NCBI GenBank assembly: GCA_009782175.1
Contig: WRKR01000003.1
Coordinates: 1-64,000, forward strand
Reading direction: 5' to 3'
DNA length: 64,000 bases
Origin: Cystobacterineae bacterium
GTDB taxonomy: Bacteria > Myxococcota > Myxococcia > Myxococcales > Myxococcaceae
Shown here one piece after another: positions 15,312-24,082 of the stretch (position 1 is its first letter; every line of letters starts with the position of its first letter). The notes under the pieces are model-generated. The model was given only the letters and a program-made list of their open reading frames with translations. It did not search any database and was not told the DNA's origin. A program made the position numbers and the translations under genes.

Positions 15312-17581
15312 AGGAGCCTTCTCCCCTGCATAGCTTGGAGTGGCTCAGCCTTTCCCCTCTGCCCACCTGGCTATGCTGGGCCGCACTCCTCGCATTGTTG
15401 GCTTTGTTGGTTTTCCATTATAGGGGCCTTCTCGAAGAGCGAAATGCCTCCATGCGCCGTTTGCTGTGGGGACTTCGCCTGCTTGCCGCAGCCATGTTGT
15501 TGCTGTTTGTTGTGGAGCCAGGTCGGCGCAGCAGGACATTGGCCCATGTGCCGGGGCGCATTGCCGTGCTTGTGGACCAGACAGCCTCCATGCAATTGCC
15601 CACGCGCCCTGGCGCAGAAACACGCGCCGCTGAAGCAGCCAAGGTGGTGCAGACTTTGTTGGAGCAAAGCGGCGAGCGCCCCGAGCGTGTGGAGTTGTTT
15701 GCTTTGGGCGAAAGCCTAAGGCCTGTTACACTGGCCTCATTGAAAGAAGAAACCCCCCAAGCCGAACATACGGATTTGCTGGCAGGGCTTCAAGCACTTC
15801 AGCAGGCAACCCAGGGCAGCAAAGCATTGCTGGGGGTGGTGTTGCTCTCCGACGGTGCAGACAATACCCGTTTGCGCCATGGCCTGAGCGCCCAAGCTGA
15901 AGCGTTTTTAAAGAGCCTCAAAATTCCTGTCTCCACCGTGTTAATAGGCGAAGAAAACCTCAAGGACATTGCCATTGAGCGCATTCACTCCGACGGCTTT
16001 GCCTTTGTCCGCAGCAAGCTGCAGGTGGATGCGAGCGTGCGTATACGCGGCTTTCGAGGAAAGAAATTTAACCTCATGCTCAAAAGCGAAGGGCAGGTGC
16101 TTGCCAGCAAGGAAATGGAGGCAGAGCTTGAAGACGAGTTGCAAACCATTTCTTTCGAAGTGGTGCCTGACAGGACGGGACGCTTTGTTTATACGGTGGC
16201 AGCCGAGGTTTTTCCAGAAGAGGTGTTGACGGACAACAACGAGCGCTCCTTCAGCCTCAAAATAATGAGGGATCGCATTCGCGTTTTGCTGGTGTCAGGC
16301 CGCCCCTCCTGGGAAGGACGTTTTTTGCGCGGGCTTTTGAAGGAGGACTCCAACATTGAGTTGATCAGCTTTTATATACTCCGCAACCATGACGACCCGA
16401 CGGAAGTGAGTGATGAAAGCCAGGAGATGTCGCTGATCCCCTTCCCCATGCGCGACATTTTTGATGAGCAGCTGCTGAGTTTTGACGTGGTGGTTTTTCA
16501 AAATTTTGGCTATAATGAGCCCCAGCTGATGGTTTCAGTTTATGAGGGCAACTTAGAGAGATACCTCTTTCGCGGAGGTGCATTTTTGTTGATGGGAGGG
16601 GACCGCTCCCTGGGTGAGTCCAAACAGGGCTTTCAGGAGTTGGCCCGCGCACTCCCCGTGGAAGCCACAGGCAAGGCGGATTTGCAGAAGTTTAACCCGA
16701 AGCTGACCCCCAAAGCTTTGCGCCACCCCATTATGGCCTATGGGAAAAACAACGAAGAGACGAAGCACTTGTGGGCCCAACTGCCCCCCCTGCAGGGCAT
16801 AAACCGCACACGCGCGAAAAAAACAGCGACAGTGCTTTTAGAGCACCCCACCCTTTATACGGGGGAACAGAAACTCCCGGTGTTTGCCCTGTGGGAATAT
16901 GGCCGCGGCCGAGTGGCAGCCCTCATGGTGGACTCGACGTGGCACTGGGCTTTTAGGGCACACTCCACAGGAGCGCCTTCCCATAATTATGAGCGTTTTT
17001 TCAAAAACACCCTGCGCTGGCTGAGCAGAGACCCGGATTTGATGCCATTGCAAATTTCAGCGGATGCACCGCGCTTCTCCACAGGAAAAACCGTTGGAGC
17101 CACCCTCAAAACCCGGACGGCGGATTATGCACCCGCACCGCACACACGCGTGAGTGTAGAATTGCTTTCCTCGGAAAAACAACAGCAGATACAAAAACTT
17201 GAGGTGGAGACCGACACGGAGGGGCATGCACACCTGGAATTCCATGGGCTCGATAAAGGGGCTTATACCCTGTGGGCACGCAGCGTTGTGGCCGCGGAAC
17301 AAGAAAGCCAAGATGCTTTTATTATAGAGCCTTTGGGTGAAGAGCTTTTAAGTGCGAGGACTTCGGCAGCACTTTTGAAAGCCCTTGCGGAAGCCACCCA
17401 AGGACGTTTTTTCAAAAGCCATTCCGTTTCCTTCAAAGACATTCCACTCCATAAGCCCACACCCGTGGAAATGGGCCGCTCCAGAGACGAGCCCCAATGG
17501 GACAAATGGTATTTTTTCCTTTTATTTGTTGTGTGTTGTGTGTTGGAGTGGGCTCTGAGACGAAGCCTAGGCTATGTCTAA
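15308..17581 (+). CDS. Large membrane VWA protein of the DUF4159/MoxR-associated type
   Basis: The 757 residues carry two N-terminal transmembrane segments (about 18-37 and 47-68), a von Willebrand factor A domain beginning RIAVLVDQTASM where the metal-site motif DxSxS reads DxTxS, a long periplasmic region including a glutamine-amidotransferase-like part (IRVLLVSGRPSWEGRFLRGL and RGGAFLLMGGDRSLG), a beta-sandwich region, and a last transmembrane helix (about 733-750). Proteins with this layout accompany DUF4159 in many bacteria; the function is unknown but a periplasmic scaffold served by a MoxR-type ATPase is the common guess. The TTG start overlaps the DUF4159 stop by three bases, so it depends on translational coupling. 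Confidence 0.82.
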   Translation: MKEPSPLHSLEWLSLSPLPTWLCWAALLALLALLVFHYRGLLEERNASMRRLLWGLRLLAAAMLLLFVVEPGRRSRTLAHVPGRIAVLVDQTASMQLPTRPGAETRAAEAAKVVQTLLEQSGERPERVELFALGESLRPVTLASLKEETPQAEHTDLLAGLQALQQATQGSKALLGVVLLSDGADNTRLRHGLSAQAEAFLKSLKIPVSTVLIGEENLKDIAIERIHSDGFAFVRSKLQVDASVRIRGFRGKKFNLMLKSEGQVLASKEMEAELEDELQTISFEVVPDRTGRFVYTVAAEVFPEEVLTDNNERSFSLKIMRDRIRVLLVSGRPSWEGRFLRGLLKEDSNIELISFYILRNHDDPTEVSDESQEMSLIPFPMRDIFDEQLLSFDVVVFQNFGYNEPQLMVSVYEGNLERYLFRGGAFLLMGGDRSLGESKQGFQELARALPVEATGKADLQKFNPKLTPKALRHPIMAYGKNNEETKHLWAQLPPLQGINRTRAKKTATVLLEHPTLYTGEQKLPVFALWEYGRGRVAALMVDSTWHWAFRAHSTGAPSHNYERFFKNTLRWLSRDPDLMPLQISADAPRFSTGKTVGATLKTRTADYAPAPHTRVSVELLSSEKQQQIQKLEVETDTEGHAHLEFHGLDKGAYTLWARSVVAAEQESQDAFIIEPLGEELLSARTSAALLKALAEATQGRFFKSHSVSFKDIPLHKPTPVEMGRSRDEPQWDKWYFFLLFVVCCVLEWALRRSLGYV

Positions 17582-17634
17582 AGTTGTTTTGGCAAACGAA
17601 ACACAGGTGGGTTGCCAAGAGGGAGATGTAAAAG

Positions 17635-18063
17635 ATGACAAAGGAAGAGGCTTGCTCCTTGCTGGCTTTTTTGGGCATACGGACGGGGATGACGCTCTCT
17701 TTGCGCAATATCCCCCTGGAATTTCAAGAGAAACTTCTCCCCCTCCTGGAAGGTGTCCATGTGCTGGAGGTGTGCAAAACCGGCGTAGATATGACTTTAT
17801 TCTTTGCTGAGAGCCAAAAGGAGTTGGTGAAGCATTTGCCCGAGCTCTCCAGGAGGATGTCCGTCAACGGAAAAATTTGGGTATTTTTTCATATAGATAT
17901 GGCAATTGAAGGGGGTTTAAGTGAGGATTTTGTTCGTCTAACGGCTTTGCATGTGGGTTTGACGGATGATAGGTATTGCCCACAGGTGTTGGGGTGGTTG
18001 GGGCTGAGGCTTCGTTGGCGGCCTCGCTCAAAACGTTTAGAGAAACCAAGTTTTTGTTGTTGA
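17635..18063 (+). CDS. DUF3052-like small protein
   Basis: A 142-residue protein resembling DUF3052: an N-terminal LAFLGIRTGMTLSLRNIP segment (as in LGIKxGxxVxxxxxP), a central DMTLFFAESQKELVKHLPEL, then NGKIWVFFHIDMAIEGGLSEDFVR and a terminal GLTDDRY...WLGLRLRWRPR, matching the order of conserved blocks in that family. No signal peptide or membrane segment. The family has no assigned function. It begins 53 bases after the VWA gene on the same strand and may be in its operon. Confidence 0.68.
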   Translation: MTKEEACSLLAFLGIRTGMTLSLRNIPLEFQEKLLPLLEGVHVLEVCKTGVDMTLFFAESQKELVKHLPELSRRMSVNGKIWVFFHIDMAIEGGLSEDFVRLTALHVGLTDDRYCPQVLGWLGLRLRWRPRSKRLEKPSFCC

Positions 18064-18346
18064 AGTCTTTACAGCGGGGGGAACTTCTGAAAGCCTAGGC
18101 TTGTCTTCGAGTTTGACGGGAGAGGCTCACATAAGGTTTTGCTTTTGCAATAGCAGGCTTTTGAGGGGCCATAGAGTGGGGATGCTGTCCCCGGGAGCTA
18201 TATGAGCTGGCATTGTCGTTTAGAAAAATGTGAAGAGAAGCTTTTAAGCTCTGCCACCCAATTCTTTAAGTGCAGTACGGGCCGAGCCCTTTGTGTTTCC
18301 CGTCCAGAGTGGCTTCGTAGCAACAGGCTGCAAGTAGGAACTCAAC
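18064..18346 (+). other. Leader region of the RNase E/G gene
   Basis: No gene is seen. The 283 bases contain small hairpins (GGGG..CCCC near 18178-18192, AAGCTT-centred near 18235-18251). In enterobacteria rne is autoregulated through a long structured leader; whether that applies here is unknown. TAGGAACTCAAC precedes the rne ATG as its ribosome site. Confidence 0.4.
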
Positions 18347-20599
18347 ATGAGCAGTATTCTTATCATCAACGCGACGGGACGCGAGACGCGCGTTGCATTG
18401 GTGGAGAATGGGCATATTTCGGAGTTTTATTTAGAGCGTAAAAAAGACAAAGGAATTGTCGGAAATATTTATAAAGGCAAAGTGACGCGCGTGCTTCCGG
18501 GCATGCAAGCGGCATTTGTGGACATAGGCCTGGGCAAGGCTGCGTTTTTATATGTCAGCGATGTTTTTTATGATCCGGAGTTTTCAAAATTCCACTATGA
18601 GCTGACCGAGGGGGAGAACGACGAGGAGGCGGCAGACGTACCCGAGGAGCCCGAAGAGTTAACTCAAGAAGAAACAGCGCCCTTCGCGATGGAGCTTTCT
18701 TTTGAAGAGGGGCCCGCCGATCAGCCCAAGCCAGCAGCTTTGTTGACAGAGGGTTTGGGGGTGGAGGGCTTGCCTGAAGACATTTTGCCTTCTTCTTCAG
18801 AGCGTGCGCCCGTGGTGTCGGCCTCATTGTTGTTGCCTGCGGAGTTTCCGCCGGCCTTGTTGGTGTCAGGGGCGGGGCCATCTGAAGAGGAGGGGGCTGA
18901 TGGCACAGCAGGAGGGGACACTGAAGCGATGGGAGGGGCTGAAGCCGGGGAGGGTGCCAGGGAGGCCGCTGTAGAAAGGGTTTTTTCTGGAGGGGCCGTG
19001 CCCACGGGGGCCGAGGTGATTGCGGCCACGCTGGGGGATGTGCCCATATTGAGTGAAGAAGAGACTCAGCTTCGAGCACTGGAGCGTCGTGCCGGTTTGC
19101 GTTGGTTTGAAGACAAGCGCAACAAGCGTACAGCCAAAATTGAGGAGCTTTTGCAGGTTGGACAGGAAGTTTTGGTGCAGATTTCTAAAGATCCGATAGG
19201 CAGCAAGGGTGCGCGTTTAACTTCCCATATTTCCATTCCAGGCCGTCATTTGGTTTTCATGCCAACCGTAGACCATGTGGGCATTAGCCGACGCATTGGC
19301 AACGACAAGGAGCGCCGGCGTTTGCGTGAGATTGTCGAGCGGTTGAGGCCACCTGGGACCGGCTTTATTGTACGCACGGTTGCTGAAAACGTCACTCAAG
19401 AAAAGCTGGAGGCCGACATCCGTTTCCTTCTGGAGGTTTGGAAGGAGACTTTGCGCGAGAACGAAGCACGCAAGACGCCGGGACTGGTTCATCCGGATTT
19501 GGATTTGATTTTGCGAGCGACGAGAGACTTGTTTGCCAGAGATGTTGAGCGTTTGGTGATTGATGACCGCGATGAATATATGCGCGTTTTGAATTTTGTC
19601 TCTGCGCAGGATTTTTCACTCAAAGAGCGCGTCTCTTTGCATGAGAATGGGGAGCCCATTTTTGATGCCTATGGCATTGAAGAAGAGGTGAAGCGTGCAC
19701 AGCAGCGCAAGGTTTGGCTGAAGAGTGGTGGCTATCTTATTTTCGATCAGGCGGAGGCATTGACGGCCATAGACGTCAACTCAGGCCGTTATGTTGGGAA
19801 GAAGAGCCTTGAGGAGACCATTACAAAAATAAACATAGAGGCGGCCAGGGAGATAGTTTATCAGCTGAGGCTGCGCAACATTGGTGGAATTATTATTTGT
19901 GACTTTATTGATATGGAGAAGTCGCAAAACCGCGACAAAGTGTTTAAGGCGCTCCAGGAGGCATTGGGCAGAGACAAGGCAAAAACCAACGTATTGCGCA
20001 TTTCAGAGTTGGGGCTGGTGGAGATGACGCGCAAGCGTGTGCGCGAGTCCATTGGTCGAGTGGTTTATGAGGACTGTGGTTATTGTGATGGCCAGGGCTA
20101 TGTGAAAACCATTACGACGGTGGCCTATGAGATTTTTCGGGAGTTACGTCGCTCAGCCAGTGCATTGAAAGATCCAACGCTCGTCATCCACTGCAACATG
20201 GACGTTGCGAGTTTGCTTTTGGGAGAGGAGCGAGGGGAATTGCGGCACCTCATGGACAGGCTTAACAAGTCCATTTATGTACGTGGACAACACAATTATC
20301 ACCGCGAGCAATATGACATTTATGCCCGCTCCACCCTGGGCCCTGAACACAGAATAGCCTCCTCAAGAGAACACTCTGAGGCCGTCAGCAACTATGGCTC
20401 CCCCAAAACCCAAGGACGCTCCTCAGAGGGGCATGAGCGCAGCCCCAAACAAAGCCGCCCCAACCGCGAAAGGTCGCGCAGAGATACCAAAAAACCTTCG
20501 CGACGCCCCGGGGAAGGCCGAGCTGCTGCACAGACGCGAGAGCCACTTGAACGCGCAGGAGAGCGCATGCCCATAGACGAGCCTGGCGACGCCTCATAG
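18347..20599 (+). CDS. rne: Rne/Rng family ribonuclease (RNase E/G) with large S1 insert
   Basis: An endoribonuclease for mRNA decay and rRNA/tRNA maturation. Seen: the split S1 domain starting GIVGNIYKGKVTRVLPGMQA, the 5'-sensor/RNase H region, catalytic Asp 476 in AIDVNSGRYVG and Asp 519 in ICDFIDM, and the zinc-link Cys 577 and 580 (DCGYCDGQGYV). The S1 domain is interrupted at about residues 80-255 by roughly 170 residues rich in Glu, Ala, Gly and Pro, then resumes with QVGQEVLVQISKDPIGSKGARLT. The C-terminal tail (about 675-750) is Arg/Ser/Pro-rich and probably disordered, which is where RNase E recruits partners. AGGA precedes the ATG. Assignment to the family is firm; E versus G is not. 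Confidence 0.92.
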   Translation: MSSILIINATGRETRVALVENGHISEFYLERKKDKGIVGNIYKGKVTRVLPGMQAAFVDIGLGKAAFLYVSDVFYDPEFSKFHYELTEGENDEEAADVPEEPEELTQEETAPFAMELSFEEGPADQPKPAALLTEGLGVEGLPEDILPSSSERAPVVSASLLLPAEFPPALLVSGAGPSEEEGADGTAGGDTEAMGGAEAGEGAREAAVERVFSGGAVPTGAEVIAATLGDVPILSEEETQLRALERRAGLRWFEDKRNKRTAKIEELLQVGQEVLVQISKDPIGSKGARLTSHISIPGRHLVFMPTVDHVGISRRIGNDKERRRLREIVERLRPPGTGFIVRTVAENVTQEKLEADIRFLLEVWKETLRENEARKTPGLVHPDLDLILRATRDLFARDVERLVIDDRDEYMRVLNFVSAQDFSLKERVSLHENGEPIFDAYGIEEEVKRAQQRKVWLKSGGYLIFDQAEALTAIDVNSGRYVGKKSLEETITKINIEAAREIVYQLRLRNIGGIIICDFIDMEKSQNRDKVFKALQEALGRDKAKTNVLRISELGLVEMTRKRVRESIGRVVYEDCGYCDGQGYVKTITTVAYEIFRELRRSASALKDPTLVIHCNMDVASLLLGEERGELRHLMDRLNKSIYVRGQHNYHREQYDIYARSTLGPEHRIASSREHSEAVSNYGSPKTQGRSSEGHERSPKQSRPNRERSRRDTKKPSRRPGEGRAAAQTREPLERAGERMPIDEPGDAS

Positions 20600-20669
20600 A
20601 AAGAGCTTTGAAGCGTTGCGCCCACCCTATTTAAAGCGGCAACAGACCTTGCCAGGGTCCTGGCCTTTC

Positions 20670-20790
20670 TTTGCCATCGTCTTTGCCATTGTCCTTGCCA
20701 TCGTCTTTGCCATCGTCTTTGTTTTTGCCGTTGTCTTTGTCCGTGCCGTTGCTTTGTCCGTGTCTTTGTCTTTGGTGTTGGTGTTGTCCT
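20670..20790 (+). repeat. 12-bp tandem repeat tract (TTTGCCATCGTC) between rne and yihY
   Basis: Four copies of a 12-bp unit, three of them differing by at most one base, run from 20670 to 20717, then decay into TTTGTC/CTTTGT-like hexamers to about 20790. The unit length is a multiple of three, and the frame upstream of yihY stays open through it, encoding LPSS-like repeats. No ribosome site supports a start in it, so it is treated as noncoding. Confidence 0.85.
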
Positions 20791-20811
20791 TCTTTTTTCC
20801 AGGAGGGGAGT

Positions 20812-22035
20812 GTGTTCGTTGAAGTCCGGAAGTTTATTCGTGCTTTAAGAGAAGGTCCTTTTGAGCGAGGCATACACGGCATGGTGGTTTCTGCTGGCCA
20901 CCTCACCTTCATTTCGCTGATGTCGTTGATGCCTCTTTTGGGAGTGGCTTTAGGCATCATCCAATGGTTTTATGGGCCACGGTTTTCTTTGTGGTTTATG
21001 CACCTGGTGCAAGAGGCGGTTGCACCGGGAATGCACGCAAAATCAGAGGCCATTTTGCAGCAGTTTTTTTCGGCTTTTTCCTCCGTGGCCATGGGCTCTT
21101 TGTCGTTTTTCTTTTTGTTTTTGTCCGCCGTGGCTCTGTTGCAACACCTGGGAGCTGCATTCAACGACAGTTGGGGCATACCCAAGCCTAAAAACCATTT
21201 TAAAAGAGGGCTTTCCTATGCAGCCGTGTTGTTGCTGGGGCCCGTTGCTTTGGGGTTTTTGCTTTCAGGAAGCCTTCTCATTCAACGCTTGTTGGTAAAA
21301 TGGGATGGTCCCTGGCTTTCCCTTTTAGGTTGGGTTGTTTCCGCTCTACTCGTTTTTAGCGGTTTGGCATTGCTCTATAGGCTTTTGCCTCAGGCCGCCG
21401 TTTCATGGAAGGCCGCATTGTGGGGAGCCCTGGGCGCAGGGGTTTTGTGGGAGTTGGCTCGCCACCTCTACCAAAATGTGGCCCGCTCCTTTTTCCAAAC
21501 CAATGCCGTATGGGGTGCCTTGGGAGCATTGCCCTTGTTTTTAATGTGGCTTTATCTCTCATGGTATATCGTCCTCCTCGGAGCACGCTTTGCCTATGCC
21601 TGGGACCACCGGAATTTCCAGGAAGCCTTTAAACGCCTTCATACGCACCCACGCGCCTATGAGTTGATCGGCGCGAGAATTGCAAAAGAATTTTCAATGG
21701 TTGACGCTGATGAGCCTCAGGTGTTAACCTCGAGCATATTGGCCAAGCGTCTGCAACTTCCGCGTCAAAGGGTTGAAGAGGTGGTAGAGCTTCTTTTGAA
21801 GGCGGAGCTGCTTGAGTTGGGGCAAAAAGCAGGACTTTTGCCTACCAAACCCCTGACAGAGTTGACTTTAGCTGATATTAGTTTGGCGGTTGGAGCCATG
21901 CCTTCCTTGTATAGACATGTTTCAGGTGAAACACAGCCTTCGCTTGTAGAAATAGAAAAGCTGTTTTTTTCAATGGATGAAGACAGCCTAAGTCGGCTAA
22001 GAGGCATGAATTGGGCGGCTTTGGCGAGTTTATGA
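20812..22035 (+). CDS. YihY/BrkB family inner-membrane protein
   Basis: A multi-pass membrane protein of the YihY/BrkB family (once misannotated as RNase BN); the function is not established. The 407 residues show about six membrane helices, with GHLTFISLMSLMPLLGVALG, FFFLFLSAVALLQHLGAAFND and FQTNAVWGALGALPLFLMWLYLSWYIVLLGA-like segments typical of the family, and a C-terminal cytoplasmic winged-helix-like part. The frame is open back to 20671, but the GTG at 20812 is chosen because AGGAGG lies at 20801-20806, five bases upstream, and the conserved protein begins there. Confidence 0.87.
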   Translation: MFVEVRKFIRALREGPFERGIHGMVVSAGHLTFISLMSLMPLLGVALGIIQWFYGPRFSLWFMHLVQEAVAPGMHAKSEAILQQFFSAFSSVAMGSLSFFFLFLSAVALLQHLGAAFNDSWGIPKPKNHFKRGLSYAAVLLLGPVALGFLLSGSLLIQRLLVKWDGPWLSLLGWVVSALLVFSGLALLYRLLPQAAVSWKAALWGALGAGVLWELARHLYQNVARSFFQTNAVWGALGALPLFLMWLYLSWYIVLLGARFAYAWDHRNFQEAFKRLHTHPRAYELIGARIAKEFSMVDADEPQVLTSSILAKRLQLPRQRVEEVVELLLKAELLELGQKAGLLPTKPLTELTLADISLAVGAMPSLYRHVSGETQPSLVEIEKLFFSMDEDSLSRLRGMNWAALASL

Positions 22036-22099
22036 AAGCTTTTTTAGGGGCTTTCGTTCAGGTTTAATGAGTGTTTTGGAAACCCAGTGAGAAATAGCA

Positions 22100-22405
22100 A
22101 TGCTTAAATCCGATATTGTCAACAAATTGGTAGAAAACCGGAAGATGACTTTGAAACAAGCGGAGGCCACCGTCGAGACGATTTTTGGCTCGATGCAAGA
22201 CGCCTTAATCCGCAGTGAAAACATTGAAATTCGAGGTTTTGGTGCATTCCATACCAAAGAATATGGCGGCTACCAGGGGCGCAACCCCAAAACCGGCGAA
22301 ACCATTCCTGTTAAGCCCAAGCGAGGCCTCTTGTTTCGCACGGGCAAGGAGCTGAAAGAGCGCATCAACAAAGCAGGTGCCTTGAGGGACGCCTCAGAAG
22401 AATAA
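22100..22405 (+). CDS. HU/IHF family DNA-bending protein
   Basis: A 101-residue histone-like protein that bends DNA as a dimer. The N-terminal helices (LKSDIVNKLVENRKMTLKQA) are followed by the beta-arm with IEIRGFGAFHTKEYGGYQGR, then NPKTGETIPVKPKRGLLF and the last helix TGKELKERIN. The arm tip RNPKTGE and its proline-bearing segment are intact. It looks more like integration host factor than HU because of the IRGFGxF block, but alpha and beta subunits cannot be told apart here. Confidence 0.9.
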   Translation: MLKSDIVNKLVENRKMTLKQAEATVETIFGSMQDALIRSENIEIRGFGAFHTKEYGGYQGRNPKTGETIPVKPKRGLLFRTGKELKERINKAGALRDASEE

Positions 22406-22795
22406 GAGAGGCCTCTCAACACGCGTTTTTTATGTCTTTTCCGTTGCCGGCCTTCAGCAGCGTGCCGAAGGCCCAGCTCATCTGCTCGCCGGTGTCTCCT
22501 TTTGCCTGGGTAGGCCTTAAGGCTTATTTGTGCTCAAGCCATGCCGCACTTAAAATAGAGCGGGGGGAATGAAGCCAGCATGCTTTGTCGCTTCATTCCC
22601 ACAGCGCGTTGGGCGAGCTGTGAAGGGCGCTCATGCCCATGTATAACGCGAAACCATCTCCATCATTTCAGCTATTCCGGCCACCCCACGCAAGGCTTTG
22701 CTCTTGGGGGGGACGCTGAAATTTTTGCTCCATTTGTCGGAAAATTTGAATTGTTTGGGTGGCAGGCCATACTTGGGTTTTGAAAGGGGACAAGC
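22406..22795. other. Intergenic region with an 11-bp hairpin
   Basis: No gene is seen in these 390 bases. A perfect 11-bp stem GGGAATGAAGC/GCTTCATTCCC with a 14-nt loop lies at 22565-22600. It has no T tract, so it is not a classical intrinsic terminator. AAAGGGGA just before 22796 is the ribosome site of the PilZ gene. Confidence 0.45.
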
Positions 22796-23113
22796 ATGTT
22801 GCAACCGACAGCAGGGCCTCGACGTTATCATCCGCGGGTAGTTTCTCGTTTGACGGCGAAGCTTTGGATAGGCTCTCACTGCTCTGTGGTGAGAATTCTC
22901 AACTTGTCCATGGCCGGTGTCTGCGTGGTGGGGAGTTTACCGGACTACATGGAGCGAGTCCACGTATGCATTGGCTTGCCCCATGGCTTTGAGTTGAAGG
23001 TATTTGCAAAAGTGAAGCGACAAGAGCAAGGCCTGCTTGCCTTGGAGTTTGAGACTTTGGACTGGGATGCGTTAATTGCGTTGGCGCGTTATTTACACCC
23101 TCGCTTTAGCTAG
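22796..23113 (+). CDS. PilZ domain protein
   Basis: PilZ domains bind cyclic di-GMP. The 105-residue protein is little more than one domain: an N-terminal GPRRYHPRVVSRLTAKL resembling the RxxxR c-di-GMP-binding motif, and RILNLSMAGVCVVG resembling [D/N]xSxxGxxx. The second motif begins with Asn instead of Asp, so ligand binding is likely but not assured. It stands alone, 49 bases before the palindromic element at 23162. Single-domain PilZ proteins often regulate motility or exopolysaccharide; nothing nearby tells the target. Confidence 0.72.
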   Translation: MLQPTAGPRRYHPRVVSRLTAKLWIGSHCSVVRILNLSMAGVCVVGSLPDYMERVHVCIGLPHGFELKVFAKVKRQEQGLLALEFETLDWDALIALARYLHPRFS

Positions 23114-23161
23114 CGTGTTTTTATGTTGAAGCGAGACTCAAGTGGAAACGCTTTGGACATT

Positions 23162-23344
23162 TAGACCGTTTCTAAGTTGAATTGATTCGCTGCGCCCCAC
23201 ATTTTTCGGCATATTCCCGCGCTTCCTCCTTCGGCCGTCCTCGACGTGCCTCAGGCACGCCTGCGGGGTCCTCAGTCCGGGCCGCGTGAATCTGCTCGAA
23301 AACTGTGAGGCTCGCTAGAATCACTTCAACTTAGAAACGGTCTA
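23162..23344. repeat. 183-bp palindromic element with TAGACCG termini (element A)
   Basis: The ends are a 27-base inverted repeat with one mismatch: TAGACCGTTTCTAAGTTGAA at the left (extending to 23188) and its complement at 23318-23344. The interior is an imperfect palindrome around the loop CGTGCCTCAGGCACG near 23250, so the transcript can fold into one long hairpin. It encodes nothing. It separates the PilZ gene and the convergent Bat gene; the stop codon of the latter (TAG) is the first three bases of the right terminus. A relative is at 50959-51218. The layout resembles a MITE or a large REP element. Confidence 0.78.
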
Positions 23345-24082
23345 GAGCATGCCCAGAGACTGAAGGTTTATCCACGCTTCTTGTCCATTGGCCGTGCGTA
23401 TTTTGGCAAACTGCCCCGTGCGCTCCAGAATGCGGACTTTGAGGCCAGCATGAAGCTCAAAGAGTTGTTGGGCCTGTGCTGTGGGGAGTTGCAGTGCGGA
23501 AGCCTTTGCAGGCAGGACAATGCCTTCTTCCCATTGAGAGGGGGTATACCATTTGGCCGCGAAGGTGAAGGCACAAAGGGCAAATGAAACCCAGAGGATG
23601 AAGTCCGTGGCTTGAAACAGGCGTGTGGGTTTGAGGGAAATTTGACGACACACAAAGCACAGCAGAAGGGCCCAAGCGCACCCCAACAAAGCCCACGTCA
23701 AAAATGTATGAGAGGTATTGCGCAGCGCCCTATAGAAGAACGGTGTTTCCACGGAAGGCACAGAGTCCAGTTGCTCAGAGCGTGCCAAAGCCAGATTGAA
23801 ATGGATGTCTTTTGCATTGGGAGAAAGGTGGCTGGCTTTTTCTAAATTCCAAATGGCGCAGCCGAGCTCTTTAAGCTCCAAGCAGGTTGTTCCAAGGTTA
23901 TAGTGAAGCTCTGCTCCCACAAGGTTTTCGTCGAGCAGTTTTTGATAGCCTTCTTTGGCTTGGACATGGTTTTGAGCAGCAAAAGCCAGGTTGGCTTGCT
24001 CAAAAATGGCTTGTGCTTCTTGTGGACTAAAGCTGCCCAGAAGGCTTAGGGCCAACATGGAGCTCAACACAGAAAAAGTCAT
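23342..24082 (-). CDS. batE: BatE-like TPR and SH3 protein
   Basis: Last gene of the Bat operon. The 246 residues have a signal segment, three tetratricopeptide-like repeats (about 25-130, including ELHYNLGTTCLELKELGCAI and IHFNLALARSEQL), two membrane helices (about 145-165 and 175-195) and a C-terminal bacterial SH3 domain ending EAWINLQSLGML. BatE proteins are thought to bind the VWA partners in the periplasm. ATG 24082 forms an ATGA overlap with the batD stop and has AAGGAG upstream; a GTG six bases earlier is less likely. The stop codon lies in the terminal repeat of element A. Confidence 0.8.
   Translation of the reverse strand: MTFSVLSSMLALSLLGSFSPQEAQAIFEQANLAFAAQNHVQAKEGYQKLLDENLVGAELHYNLGTTCLELKELGCAIWNLEKASHLSPNAKDIHFNLALARSEQLDSVPSVETPFFYRALRNTSHTFLTWALLGCAWALLLCFVCRQISLKPTRLFQATDFILWVSFALCAFTFAAKWYTPSQWEEGIVLPAKASALQLPTAQAQQLFELHAGLKVRILERTGQFAKIRTANGQEAWINLQSLGML

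Noticed and set aside
20631-20960. Minus-strand frame with DDGK/NDGK repeats resembling a calcium-binding repeat
   Set aside because: The repeats are simply the reverse reading of the 12-bp tract; no start signal and it runs into the coding part of yihY.
22406-22795. Small gene between the IHF/HU and PilZ genes
   Set aside because: Short frames (for example 22580-22783) have no ribosome site, no recognised motif and overlap the hairpin.
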